NCBI GenBank assembly: GCA_029940475.1
Contig: JAPYUT010000042.1
Location: 1-33,830, forward strand
Length of the DNA stretch: 33,830 bases
Origin: Verrucomicrobiales bacterium
GTDB taxonomy: Bacteria > Verrucomicrobiota > Verrucomicrobiia > Verrucomicrobiales > DEV007
Reading direction: 5' to 3'
Of the stretch, positions 17,501 to 25,525 are shown in pieces. The notes beneath the pieces were generated by a model, which saw nothing but the letters and a program-made list of their open reading frames with translations, was not told the origin of the DNA and ran no database searches. A program made the translations under genes and the position numbers. The first letter of the stretch is position 1. Each line of letters begins with the position of its first letter.

Positions 17501-17704
17501 CTGCGAAATGCCCGTATTCGCAGCTGCTATCGCCCATGGCCCGAAGCCGTCATTGAACTCAACGCGCTGCGAACGTGAAGGGTCACCTGAAACCTGCAGC
17601 AGCAATCCTTCATCGCTGTAACTGAAATCCAGGGCAGGCGAGGCAATGCAGGGCTTCACTGCGATGAAACTCACGCCTGCGAATAAAAACAGCCAACTTT
17701 TCAT
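14507..17704 (-). CDS. Exported dikinase-like protein: swivelling histidine domain before ATP-grasp domain
   Basis: About 1065 residues from the ATG at 17704, which has AGGA 9 nt upstream; a GTG lies one codon earlier. The signal peptide spans about residues 1-22. The first 270 residues are unassigned. LTPTTPNSHVAILAESYGIPF (about 315-336) matches the PEP-utilising mobile domain, with the phospho-acceptor His at about 323. The ATP-grasp domain of the PPDK/PEP-synthase type follows: YVGGKAANFGFLRR at about 420, RFRSSTNVEDSDSFVGAGLYDS at about 524 and KVYASFYN at about 579. This order matches glucan/phosphoglucan water dikinases rather than PEP synthase, and no PEP-binding C-terminal barrel is visible. 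The last 300 residues are unknown. Family chemistry needs ATP, which is not expected outside the cytoplasm, so the substrate and activity are open. Confidence 0.8.
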   Translation of the reverse strand: MKSWLFLFAGVSFIAVKPCIASPALDFSYSDEGLLLQVSGDPSRSQRVEFNDGFGPWAIAAANTGISQWDAAAEMPVGARLFRVVESTPAVIVPNTGWKNELTLPEEPFLSENLGESFVTVKWVKFVIIIDDCTRVYFQDSTKYLFHYNFASDLLAPFMGMSAGEFDSVTLSRDGQQAILGAVLVAPYTNEFAVQVVGEEPYPREMLRYLYQVVESKIGRGAQWRGFYMPTAGHAAAARADSDYFEEHGIALAEPDRWSGQGGCYVGGWALGRLRYFAHDEIEAAYANGELLPTDILLTDRVPSELPFVAGILTLTPTTPNSHVAILAESYGIPFAYLEDELSRLAALALEGKRVALRTSSGYWGSCKLNLLDAATVPEDYAGEILALKSPPELHLTPKASLGSIAVSHLAGVWPEDIRYVGGKAANFGFLRRVVPDNSPPAIAFTFDLWDAYLDQDVGIRTLREEISLRLAPFSQWPADIPALTTALEGVRELIKDAADFSISQRAAILDRLSVFDVERKLRFRSSTNVEDSDSFVGAGLYDSYSGCVMDDTDGDNEGPSHCDPEQPEERGAFRAMRKVYASFYNLNAYLERLRHDVDEEQVGMALLVHHSFPDGIEAGNGVAVSERNSSFATISIEIEMVSQKGAVSVTNPEGGAIPEVVETYIYRGNSNFEGVNLQQRSSLCRLGEEAVMTWEDDYLSLGVMIYELGEAFVAHFPDNAEPRLEFEYKRLTDGQLVIKQMRKVPAADHAAAPGVALIDTAATLEVFQGEYGTAMGNHRLKSLWVLSGENRWVKPESVSTSLVAQAEVQIALNGSVAGFSGKPSFWPRHAFSTRTEGQSIYARDSWAWISGVGLTGIWLDALLPTEAEYSQDPIRSLGQHTLYLGADYPRSVLDFAAGWQGAEPGKTRQDVVRLVAGHPDDSAQDGSLLQTRSGSRGEVSLYTEFYWPPYPTGPTAGYTAPMEKWVATTITGLTVEPVILHDYYSQTYRPGHHNFSESFVFEPALEEGISASQIAELEAAGVRQIFWHVGGNSTVIKLISQDGKVSDPEGGGVIGLPGVRPKGN

Positions 17705-17732
17705 CACCTGTAATCCTAACCCCTATCATCCC

Positions 17733-18245
17733 TCATCGCCAGCGAACATCACGCCACAACAACTCTTCATTATCGAACACAAAATCGCCATCAAACTTGT
17801 TTCCCATCAGCAATCCCGGCAGCCAGTACCGGTCATCACTCCACATCTTGTCGTATGGCACCTTGTCAACCGGACACCAGAACGGGTCAGCCTCAGCTGT
17901 CTCGTGCGCTTCCCCCTCAAAATCAAAGGAACGGAAAACAACGCAATGCAGGGCAAGGCGGTCGCCGTTAATGAACTGAAAACGCAAGACTCCCATTTCC
18001 TCCGGGTTCCTTGCCTCAATGCCCACTTCCTCAAAAATTTCCCTGACCGCCCCCTCTGCCGCCGTCTCGCCCGGTTCTATCTTACCCCCCGGAGCATTTT
18101 TCTTGCCGCTACCAAGGCCGCTTTTCTTGTGAATTAAAAGAATCTCCTCATCCCGGTGCAGGAAAAGCAACGTCGCACGCATGCTTGGCTGCCAAGCCGT
18201 CCAGTCGACAGCAGCAGGATTGGTTTGGGAGTGATCTTCCTCCAT
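17733..18245 (-). CDS. Nudix hydrolase resembling MTH1 (oxidised purine nucleotide sanitiser)
   Basis: A 170-residue protein with a complete Nudix box, GGKIEPGETAAEGAVREIFEEVGI, at about residues 53-76; its Glu residues bind magnesium. Outside the box it shows features of human MTH1/NUDT1. These are GSGKKNAPGGK with the base-contacting Asn, and MWSDDRYWLPGLLMGNKFDGDF, which aligns with the MTH1 segment carrying the Trp and paired Asp that recognise 8-oxo-purines. The expected reaction is hydrolysis of oxidised (d)NTPs to monophosphates and pyrophosphate in the cytoplasm. A non-specific Nudix role is the alternative. It lies 155 bp downstream of trpE in the same direction, with no terminator seen between them. 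Confidence 0.88.
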   Translation of the reverse strand: MEEDHSQTNPAAVDWTAWQPSMRATLLFLHRDEEILLIHKKSGLGSGKKNAPGGKIEPGETAAEGAVREIFEEVGIEARNPEEMGVLRFQFINGDRLALHCVVFRSFDFEGEAHETAEADPFWCPVDKVPYDKMWSDDRYWLPGLLMGNKFDGDFVFDNEELLWRDVRWR

Positions 18246-18400
18246 GTCGCCATTGAGATAAACTGATAAAGCCGCACCTTCCAGTGTTGATATTAAGTTT
18301 TCGCCTGCCTGCTCCCCAGAATGATCATCATTTATTCGCCGGACATCCCCGCAAATCGGATAATCCCCACCGGCACGTCACAACCCTCACTGCCCCTTGC

Positions 18401-19909
18401 CTATGCCAATCCCAGACCACGTGCCCGTTCTATCCCCTTTACCAAACCCATGGCCTTATTCACCGTCTCATTGAATTCGTAATCAGGGTCAGAATCCGCA
18501 ACCACTCCCGCACCGGCCTGTATATATGCCTTGCCGTCCTTAACCACCGCGGTTCGAAGAGCTATACATGAATCATGATTGCCATCGAAACCGAAATAAC
18601 CAACCGCGCCGGAATACGCACACCTCTTGCTCTTTTCCAGCTCATTGATAATCTCCATCGCCCGGATCTTGGGTGCTCCACTCACCGTCCCGGCGGGAAA
18701 AGTTGCCCGCATTACGTCGTAAGCATTTCTACCGGGAGCCAACTTGCCGGTAACGTTTGATACGATATGCATCACGTGGCTGTAGCGTTCAATAACCATG
18801 AAATCCTCCACCCTTACGCTCTCATATTCTGAGACTCTGCCAACATCGTTACGGGCCAGGTCAACCAGCATTATATGTTCAGCCCTCTCCTTGGGGTCAC
18901 TCAACAACTCTGCGGCAAGGGCGTCATCCTCCTCCGGGGTCTCCCCACGCCATCTGGTACCGGCAATGGGCCTGATATCAATGCGGCCATTAATCGCCCT
19001 GACATGCACCTCAGGAGAACAGCCAACCAGGGAAAATCCCTCTTCGAACTGCAGGCAAAACATGTACGGCGAGGGATTAACGGCCCTTAATGCCCGGTAA
19101 AGGTCAATTGGCTTGCCTTCATAATCGACCTCAAAGCGTTGCGAGGGAACAATCTGGAAAGCATCGCCTGCGTTAATATATTCCTTGGCCCGCTCCACCA
19201 TGGAGCAATATTCCTCCCTCGTGGTGTTACTGACCAACTCGGCCCGTGGGGTCTCAATACCGCCGATCAGAGGTTGGAATGCTGCTGCGCTGATGAGTCT
19301 TGCCGCAGTGCGTTTAATGGTCTCTTTGGCAGCCTGGTAAAGCTCATGCGGATTTGAATCGTCCCCGGCGATGACATTGGCAACGATGAGCAGTTTGCGT
19401 AGACGATGATCAAAAATCACCACTGTATCAGTGATCATGAACACCATGTCCGGAAGTCCCAACTGGTCCGGCGGCGGCGGCGGCATGCCCGGCTCAAAGT
19501 AACTTACAGCATCATAGGAAAGGTAACCGACGGCTCCGCCATAAAATAACGGCAACCCCGGGTCGGTAACCGGTTTATACTTGGCCATGAAATCCTCCAG
19601 GTCCCGCAGCGGATCACCGGACTCACTCTCGAATTCACGGCAATCCCCATCTTCGGTAATCTTCACCCTGGTGCCCCGAGCTTCAATGATCGCACGCGGA
19701 ACGCTGCCAACAAATGAATAGCGGCCCACACTGTCGCTGCTTTCTGCTGATTCCAGAAGAAAGCAATTCCGGCCATCGGAGATCTTGTGAAAAGCTGAAA
19801 GCGGAGTTTCATAATCCGCGGTCATCTCAGCATAGACCGGGATCAGGTTTCCCTTCGAGACACGTGCCTTGAATTCTTCAAAGGTGGGCTGTAGCGGAAA
19901 ATCAGGCAA
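18401..19909 (-). CDS. trpE: Anthranilate synthase component I
   Basis: A 502-residue protein of normal TrpE length. The N-terminal domain includes NLIPVYAEMTADYETPLSAF and the LLES tryptophan-feedback motif at residues 51-54. The chorismate-binding domain shows IRPIAGTRWRGETPEEDDAL, HIMLVDLARNDVGRV, GTVSGAPKIRAMEII and GAVGYFGFDG. It makes anthranilate from chorismate using ammonia or the glutamine-derived amide from TrpG. No trpG or other trp gene is in this window. The only start that preserves the N-terminus is TTG at 19909, without a Shine-Dalgarno sequence; the next ATG falls at codon 29. No tryptophan-rich leader peptide is visible in the 94 bp upstream. Confidence 0.95.
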   Translation of the reverse strand: MPDFPLQPTFEEFKARVSKGNLIPVYAEMTADYETPLSAFHKISDGRNCFLLESAESSDSVGRYSFVGSVPRAIIEARGTRVKITEDGDCREFESESGDPLRDLEDFMAKYKPVTDPGLPLFYGGAVGYLSYDAVSYFEPGMPPPPPDQLGLPDMVFMITDTVVIFDHRLRKLLIVANVIAGDDSNPHELYQAAKETIKRTAARLISAAAFQPLIGGIETPRAELVSNTTREEYCSMVERAKEYINAGDAFQIVPSQRFEVDYEGKPIDLYRALRAVNPSPYMFCLQFEEGFSLVGCSPEVHVRAINGRIDIRPIAGTRWRGETPEEDDALAAELLSDPKERAEHIMLVDLARNDVGRVSEYESVRVEDFMVIERYSHVMHIVSNVTGKLAPGRNAYDVMRATFPAGTVSGAPKIRAMEIINELEKSKRCAYSGAVGYFGFDGNHDSCIALRTAVVKDGKAYIQAGAGVVADSDPDYEFNETVNKAMGLVKGIERARGLGLA

Positions 19910-20003
19910 AATTGATCAGGATTGAACATTCATTGGCCCTGCAGGCAGGACTTGTCGGTATTACGTTCATCTTTCAACACTGAAAAATGGACTCTGGCAA
20001 ATT

Positions 20004-20861
20004 CTAACTGAATAACACGAATTCACCCTGCAGATTCTGTCTATCCTCCAGCACACCCGCAATATCGCCAGCCCCGGCATTTACCACGAACGGGCCGCAG
20101 GGCTCATCACGACCGGCACAAAGCACTTCAACTGCGCCCCCTGGTGCCTCTTGAAGTGCGGTTCGCACCGTCTTCAGGGCAACTTCAGGGCAATTACAAT
20201 CCTCACTGAGGTGGCCAAGCACCACCCTTTGCAACTGTCCTCCGGTTGCAATCTCTGCAACCAGCTCGGCTGCCTGTGAATTGGAGAGGTGCCCGTGCCG
20301 GGAGGCAATCCGCTGCTTAAGAGGCCATGGTCTTCTGGCATCATTCTGGAGCATCACATCATCATAGTTCGCCTCAATAAACAGCGAATGGATCCCCTGC
20401 AACGCAGTTTGCATCACCCCCGTTACGTGTCCCAGATCACTGGCAAACCCAAGAATCGAACCGGCCGATTTGAACACAAATCCCATCGGGTCAACCGCAT
20501 CATGCATCACGGTAAATCCGGTAACCGTTATATCCCCCACCGTAAAGGGAGCAGATCCCTCGATGATTCGCCAGGTTCCAGGATTACTGAAACTGCAGGA
20601 AAGCGATTCACGGGTAATCGCGCTGCAATAAACCGGTTTTTTTACATTGCGGCAAAAGACCTCAAGCCCCCGGGTGTGGTCACTGTGCTCGTGGGTAATC
20701 AGGACGCCATCAAGCGTGTCGGGGGCAATTCCCAACTGCGCCATGCGCAGATGCAGCTGCTTAGAGCTGATTCCCGCATCAATCAGTAAACGGGTATGGT
20801 CGGAAAACACAAGAGCACTATTTCCAGAACTCCCGCTCCCCAAAACGGCAAAACGAAGCAT
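20004..20861 (-). CDS. YycJ/WalJ-like metallo-beta-lactamase-fold hydrolase
   Basis: A 285-residue protein. MLRFAVLGSGSSGNSALV at the N-terminus and ITHEHSDH at residues 55-62, the zinc-binding HxHxDH, identify the beta-lactamase fold. DVMLQNDARRPWPLKQRI, HGHLSNSQAAELV and VVLGHLSEDCN supply later ligands and match the YycJ group. That group is thought to be phosphodiesterase or nuclease-like, with reports of a 5'-exonuclease role in mismatch repair and cell-wall links in Firmicutes. Here there is no yycFG neighbourhood. The gene lies between trpE and a divergent AsmA-like gene, so context adds nothing. Confidence 0.88.
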   Translation of the reverse strand: MLRFAVLGSGSSGNSALVFSDHTRLLIDAGISSKQLHLRMAQLGIAPDTLDGVLITHEHSDHTRGLEVFCRNVKKPVYCSAITRESLSCSFSNPGTWRIIEGSAPFTVGDITVTGFTVMHDAVDPMGFVFKSAGSILGFASDLGHVTGVMQTALQGIHSLFIEANYDDVMLQNDARRPWPLKQRIASRHGHLSNSQAAELVAEIATGGQLQRVVLGHLSEDCNCPEVALKTVRTALQEAPGGAVEVLCAGRDEPCGPFVVNAGAGDIAGVLEDRQNLQGEFVLFS

Positions 20862-21019
20862 ATAGCAATATCAGCATTGCCCGGCGGGGCAATAAAGGTT
20901 GATTTCTCAAAAGGATCGCCTCTCCCGATCAAATGACAAGTCCTCAGTCCATCCTCCCGGAATATATTTCCCCCGGCTCGCTTTGACTTTCGGTGACTCA
21001 AACTACATCATTTGAGCTG

Positions 21020-23464
21020 ATGCGCCTGTTACGACGTTACGCCGGATATTTGCTCGTCCTCCTCCTTGGCCTTGGCACATGGGCAGCCGTCTATGCCTAC
21101 GACAAGGGCTTCAGCAAAAAATGGAGGAACTTGATCATGGAGGAATTTGAACGACGGGGCATTGAAGCGGAGATCGGTAAACTCACGATCGACCCCATCG
21201 AGGGACTGGTGGCACGCAATGTGAAAATCTTCGCTACGGAAAAACGCAAATCCGTAGTGGCATCAATCAATAATATTACCCTCGACATTGATTTAGCAAA
21301 ACTCCTGCGCAAGGAACTGTTCCTTAATACCATTAAGTTGCGCGATGCCGACATCTCGCTGCCAATCAATCCCATGCAACCGGACACTGAGCGATTGGAA
21401 ATAAAGAACTTCAGCGCCCGTATCCAAATCCCCGGCAACAGGTTCGAAATAGAACAGGCTGAATGCCTGTTTAACGGCTTCAGGGTTACCCTTGTCGGTT
21501 CCCTGCTACAACCAAAATTCGACGCTTCCGCGGAAAGTAAGAACCAGCAACTGGGAAAACTCGACCTTATCCGGCAACGTCGCGAAGTGTTCGCGCACAT
21601 TGCCAGGGAAATGCGCAAGTTTCAAATCCCAAGGGACCATCCTCCACATATCCACATTGAGTTAATCGGAGATCTTGAACATCTGGAAACCATTGAAGCA
21701 ACCCTGCGCCTCACGGGATCAAATGTGGGCCGTAATAACTATTATTGCAAGACACTGGATGTCCGTGCTGAATATCACCATCCGGATATCCTGATAGACC
21801 AGATAAAGATTACCGATGATTACGGCGAACTCTACGCTGATGCAAAATGGCGGATCGGCAGCGAACAAATCCCCTTCAGTCTCAAATCATCAGTTGATTC
21901 CCACGCGTTGCTGCAATCACTGTTGGAAACCGCTTCACTTGGCGAGGTGGTATTCTTTGACCCTCCCGAGTTGGAGGTAAAGGGTGAAATCTATGTCGCT
22001 GGAGAAAAAGCGCAGAGCACTCACCGCATGCAGGCGGTCGGAAGTTTCGAATGCAACCGGTTTGTAAGCCGCGGGAAAATCTTTGAGAAGGCCTACACCG
22101 ATTTCTCGATCGATCCAGAACGCTGGTATGTGCGCAACCTGTTCTTGGGACACAAGAGCGGAACTGCCAGCGGCAATGCCCTGAGTGAAACCTCAGGACA
22201 AATCCGTTATAACGCCAAAATCGAGATGGATCCAACAACGTTCACGCCTTTCTTCCCTGCCGGGAACGCCCAGGATCTCATGGACCGGTTCCAGTTCAAT
22301 GCGAATCCTGCCGTGTATATACACTTTTCCGGTGCCGGGCCTTCAATAAACTCTGATCACTGGAAAACCACTGGCCATTGCAGGATTGGTCACTGCACAT
22401 ACCGGGACTTTCCGCTGGTTGGAGTAAGCGGTACATTTAAAATACACGCACAGGACATTACCTTTCAGGATTTCCGGATCGAGCCGGAGGAAGGACAGCA
22501 TATCGACGGTAAACTTGCACAAATTCTGGGCAACGAAGAACTGGTAATCTTAGAGGGGCTTCGCGGAAAAGCTCACCCGGCACAGGTAGTCGCCTATTTT
22601 GCGCCGGAAACGGCCGAGGTTCTTGCGCGCTACCATTTCGAGACCCCCCCCGACCTCACCCTTGAGGGCACAATCGACAGCGGTGGTCACGGACGTTCCC
22701 AATTCACCTCGACTTTTCATTCTCCCGGAGAGGCAAGAGTCAGTCTTTTCAAGAACGATCTATCCATTATCGCACCCGAGGGCACCGTGACGATAAAAGG
22801 CTCGGAGGGTAAGGTCGATGTCAAGGGCAACGCACTCGGTGGACAGGCACACTACAAAGGTTCGTTTGATATTGCATCACGTGGCAGCATCAGCGGCAGG
22901 TTAAAGGTCATTAATGGCGATATCTTCGCCATGCCCTTCATGGGAGCGATATCACGCCAACTGAAGGCCAATATAGCGACCAAGACCGTTTCTCTGCCGT
23001 TCCTGATCAGCGGTGTGCTTGACCGCACGAAAGCGGATTACAGTGAAGGATCTGCAATCAACGTCAGTTTCCGGAATGAAGGTGACGGCATTGTCCATAT
23101 TGAGGACTTCAAGGGGGTTGCCCCGGGATTTTCCCTGCAGGCCAAGGGCAAAATAAACACTCTTAAGGTCCAGGATCAGCTCGATATCACGGCGGAAATG
23201 AACGCCCGTGGACCTTTAAAAATTGTGGGTTGGCCAATTGCAAAGCTCTTCAAATACCAATGCGAAGGATCCCTCGATGCTCCCACCTGGAGGCCTGTTA
23301 ACTTCACCTTGCCGCACCGGAACAGAAGCGATGGACAAGGAACCCTTGAGTTAAGTGTAAAAACGCACGGCCTACTGCGCATACCCCGCCTCATGATTCG
23401 CCCGAGAAGCAATGCAAAGACTCCTCTGAAAAAACAAGCGGCTGGGGAGAGCACCGGTGATTGA
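21020..23464 (+). CDS. AsmA/YhdP-like membrane-anchored protein
   Basis: About 814 residues from the ATG at 21020; the frame opens with GTG at 20993, which would add nine residues before the hydrophobic segment. One N-terminal transmembrane helix (RYAGYLLVLLLGLGTWAAVY) is followed by a very long, repetitive beta-rich body, for example GLVARNVKIFATEKRKSVVA and VEIDNITLD-like strands. The stretch ISGRLKVINGDIFAMPFMGA near the C-terminus resembles the AsmA-like C-terminal region. Relatives are bridge-like proteins in the periplasm proposed to move phospholipids between membranes. The stop is immediately followed by the stop of the convergent kinase gene with no intervening base. Confidence 0.75.
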   Translation: MRLLRRYAGYLLVLLLGLGTWAAVYAYDKGFSKKWRNLIMEEFERRGIEAEIGKLTIDPIEGLVARNVKIFATEKRKSVVASINNITLDIDLAKLLRKELFLNTIKLRDADISLPINPMQPDTERLEIKNFSARIQIPGNRFEIEQAECLFNGFRVTLVGSLLQPKFDASAESKNQQLGKLDLIRQRREVFAHIAREMRKFQIPRDHPPHIHIELIGDLEHLETIEATLRLTGSNVGRNNYYCKTLDVRAEYHHPDILIDQIKITDDYGELYADAKWRIGSEQIPFSLKSSVDSHALLQSLLETASLGEVVFFDPPELEVKGEIYVAGEKAQSTHRMQAVGSFECNRFVSRGKIFEKAYTDFSIDPERWYVRNLFLGHKSGTASGNALSETSGQIRYNAKIEMDPTTFTPFFPAGNAQDLMDRFQFNANPAVYIHFSGAGPSINSDHWKTTGHCRIGHCTYRDFPLVGVSGTFKIHAQDITFQDFRIEPEEGQHIDGKLAQILGNEELVILEGLRGKAHPAQVVAYFAPETAEVLARYHFETPPDLTLEGTIDSGGHGRSQFTSTFHSPGEARVSLFKNDLSIIAPEGTVTIKGSEGKVDVKGNALGGQAHYKGSFDIASRGSISGRLKVINGDIFAMPFMGAISRQLKANIATKTVSLPFLISGVLDRTKADYSEGSAINVSFRNEGDGIVHIEDFKGVAPGFSLQAKGKINTLKVQDQLDITAEMNARGPLKIVGWPIAKLFKYQCEGSLDAPTWRPVNFTLPHRNRSDGQGTLELSVKTHGLLRIPRLMIRPRSNAKTPLKKQAAGESTGD

Positions 23465-25081
23465 CTAAGCCTGCCCTTCCAATACCTCCCGCAACACGTC
23501 CGAGACCATGATGATGTCATAAGGTTTCGACAGTGAACTGATAAATCCCTTCTCGCGCTGTTCCTCAGTCATCGGATGACTCAAATAACCGCTGCTGGCT
23601 ATCACTTTGGCATCAAGATCAATATCAAGGATTTTTCCGGTAGCCTCCTCACCATTAATTCCTCCTGGCAGGGTCATGTCCATTAATACCACAGAAAACG
23701 GCGTCCTGTCATTGTGATTCCGCTGGAATACCCTGACTCCCTCCTCGCCATTGGAAGCGCAAACAACATTAAAATCGAGATGTTTTAAGATGGCCTTAAG
23801 TGTATTGAGAATCATCAGGTCATCATCCACCACAAGGATTCTTTTGCCTGCCCCGTGATAAAACTCTCCACTGTCGGTTTCCTGCTCTTCATCGGCAATC
23901 CATTCCTCGCCGGTAGCCGGCAGGTAGACGCTGAACCGAGTGCCCCTACCTTCCTCTGACTCAACATCAATCCACCCTCCGTGTTCACGCACCACGCTCA
24001 GGCAGGTTGCAAGGCCAAGACCATTACCGGTAGCCTTCGTGGTATAAAAAGCCGTGAAAATATCCCCTATCTTGTCAGCGGCAATTCCACAACCATGATC
24101 CATGACATCCAGGCGGAGATAGGGCCCGGGCTCAAGTTCATCCTCCTCACCTGCTGACAACTGAACATTGGAGAGCTTTGCCTGGAATATTCCCTGATCA
24201 TTCATGGCTTGCCGGGCATTGAAAATCAGGTTGCTTATGACCTGGGTGATCCGGGCGACATTGATTGTTGCCGACCAGAGCTTGTCCCCAAGCAAAACGT
24301 CACACTGGGCACCTGCTCCTCCCCCGGTGCATAACTGTGCAGTCTTCTGCAGTAAATGCCCTACGTCCTCCTCCAACCGTTCACCACCGTCGCCGCGCGC
24401 AACAAAAAGCATATGTTCCGCCATCTCACACCCATGCCTTGATGCTTCCATGGCATCATCAATCTGGGATACCAGTTCATCATTACCCATCCTCTCTCTC
24501 GCCAATGACAGGTTACCTATCACGGTAGTGAGAATATTCTTGAAATCGTGCGCAATCCCGCCCGCCAGAAGCGCAAGTGTTTCCATCCGGTCCGAGCGTA
24601 ACTGCTCGTCATCAAGAACCGCCCCGTCAATCATCTCGACGCTTATCCTGTCATCACCCGACACATCTGTCCCGGGATCATCCTCCTGCGCCACCGTAAG
24701 CATGAAATTCAAAGGCACACCCTTCTCGTCGCAAACGCAGCTGACCTTCCACTTGCAACTTAATTCCGATCCATCAGCCCGCAGCAGGGGATTAGTGATC
24801 TCAAAAAGGCCCTGATCCGCGGCGACAGCGGAGAGCCTGTCCAGTAACATCCGCAGGTTCTTCCTGCCGAACAATGTCGCCAATGAATTACCCAGCAAAT
24901 CTTCAACTTCGAAACCACTCAAGAGGGCAATACCCCGGTTAACGAACACCATTCGCGGCCCGGCTCCCTCCTGGGGCTCAAGATCCAGAATAATCACCCC
25001 CTCATCCACCTGATCCACCGCCATCCGGAGATGATGATATAATGTCCAGATGCGCTGAGTTGTTGAATCCATTCCTGTCAT
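23465..25081 (-). CDS. Soluble hybrid sensor histidine kinase: PAS, HisKA, HATPase, receiver
   Basis: About 538 residues with no membrane segment. The PAS domain (about 18-132) includes MVFVNRGIALLSGFEVEDLLG. HisKA has phospho-acceptor His at about 178 in LAGGIAHDFKNILTTVIGNL. The ATPase domain shows the N box (NLIFNARQAM, about 284-293), DHGCGI (G1) and GNGLGL (G2). The receiver domain (about 413-538) has VVDDD, the phospho-Asp in VVLMDMTLPGG at about 468, and the switch lysine in SLSKPYD at about 519. It should pass phosphate from His to its own receiver, and a further output protein would be encoded elsewhere. The frame opens with TTG at 25084; ATGs at 25081 and 25069 are plausible starts. 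Confidence 0.93.
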   Translation of the reverse strand: MTGMDSTTQRIWTLYHHLRMAVDQVDEGVIILDLEPQEGAGPRMVFVNRGIALLSGFEVEDLLGNSLATLFGRKNLRMLLDRLSAVAADQGLFEITNPLLRADGSELSCKWKVSCVCDEKGVPLNFMLTVAQEDDPGTDVSGDDRISVEMIDGAVLDDEQLRSDRMETLALLAGGIAHDFKNILTTVIGNLSLARERMGNDELVSQIDDAMEASRHGCEMAEHMLFVARGDGGERLEEDVGHLLQKTAQLCTGGGAGAQCDVLLGDKLWSATINVARITQVISNLIFNARQAMNDQGIFQAKLSNVQLSAGEEDELEPGPYLRLDVMDHGCGIAADKIGDIFTAFYTTKATGNGLGLATCLSVVREHGGWIDVESEEGRGTRFSVYLPATGEEWIADEEQETDSGEFYHGAGKRILVVDDDLMILNTLKAILKHLDFNVVCASNGEEGVRVFQRNHNDRTPFSVVLMDMTLPGGINGEEATGKILDIDLDAKVIASSGYLSHPMTEEQREKGFISSLSKPYDIIMVSDVLREVLEGQA

Positions 25082-25220
25082 CAAGATATCCCGGACTTGA
25101 CCGAAATACCGTTAGGCGGCATCAGGGATTAGTAAAGTAAAGTTAGATTCCTATTACCCTAAAGCATCCTGTCACAATACCCGTTTCAGAAGATCTGCCC
25201 CGTAGAGCCAAAAAGCGGTT

Positions 25221-25252
25221 GCGGGAAAGCCTGTTGCCGTTAATTTCCCCGC
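25221..25252 (+). promoter_or_regulatory. Hairpin ending 3 nt before the rpmI start codon
   Basis: GCGGGAAA (25221-25228) can pair with TTTCCCCGC (25244-25252), giving 8 bp with one bulged C and a 15-nt loop. The gene has no Shine-Dalgarno sequence, and the helix would occupy the ribosome landing site. It may take part in translational control of the L35-L20 genes. The pairing is visible; the role is inferred. Confidence 0.45.
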
Positions 25253-25255
25253 CCC

Positions 25256-25468
25256 ATGGCTAGAACAGCGGGTAAAAGTAAAACACACAAAGCAATCTCA
25301 AAGCGGGTTAAGGTAACCGGCACTGGGAAAATGCTGCGCCGTAAACAAGGCAAGCGCCACCTCCTCCTTAATAAAAACCGCAAAAGAAAGCGCAATTTAG
25401 GGAAGGCGGCACTTGTATCGGAGGCTGACCTGCCGCGTTTCCGCAAAAACCTGCCCTTTAGCCACTAA
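25256..25468 (+). CDS. rpmI: Large-subunit ribosomal protein bL35
   Basis: A 70-residue, very basic protein starting MARTAGKSKTHKAISKRVKVTGTGKM. It has the L35 hallmarks K-T-H-K-A, RRKQGKRHLL and a C-terminal DLPRFRKNLPF. It is a structural part of the 50S subunit. The usual upstream partner infC is absent; the divergent histidine kinase gene lies upstream instead. The start has no Shine-Dalgarno sequence and is preceded by a hairpin. It is first in an apparent rpmI-rplT-pheS-pheT cluster. Confidence 0.97.
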   Translation: MARTAGKSKTHKAISKRVKVTGTGKMLRRKQGKRHLLLNKNRKRKRNLGKAALVSEADLPRFRKNLPFSH

Positions 25469-25485
25469 TTCGCCACCCCGGCGAA
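25469..25485 (+). promoter_or_regulatory. Small hairpin immediately after the rpmI stop
   Basis: TTCGCC (25469-25474) pairs with GGCGAA (25480-25485) around a 5-nt loop, directly abutting the TAA. No U-tract follows, so it is not a standard intrinsic terminator. It may protect or pause transcripts, or form part of the larger spacer structure downstream. Confidence 0.45.
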
Positions 25486-25525
25486 ACTCCGCTGTAGACG
25501 GTCAAATCCGGCAACAGTGGGTAAC

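Noticed and set aside
19910..20003. Trp attenuator before trpE
   Set aside because: No Trp codons in the short leader frame and no terminator-like hairpin with a U-tract.
25097..25125. TTGACC as a -35 box for rpmI
   Set aside because: No acceptable -10 sequence stands 16-18 bp downstream (CATCAG/ATCAGG).
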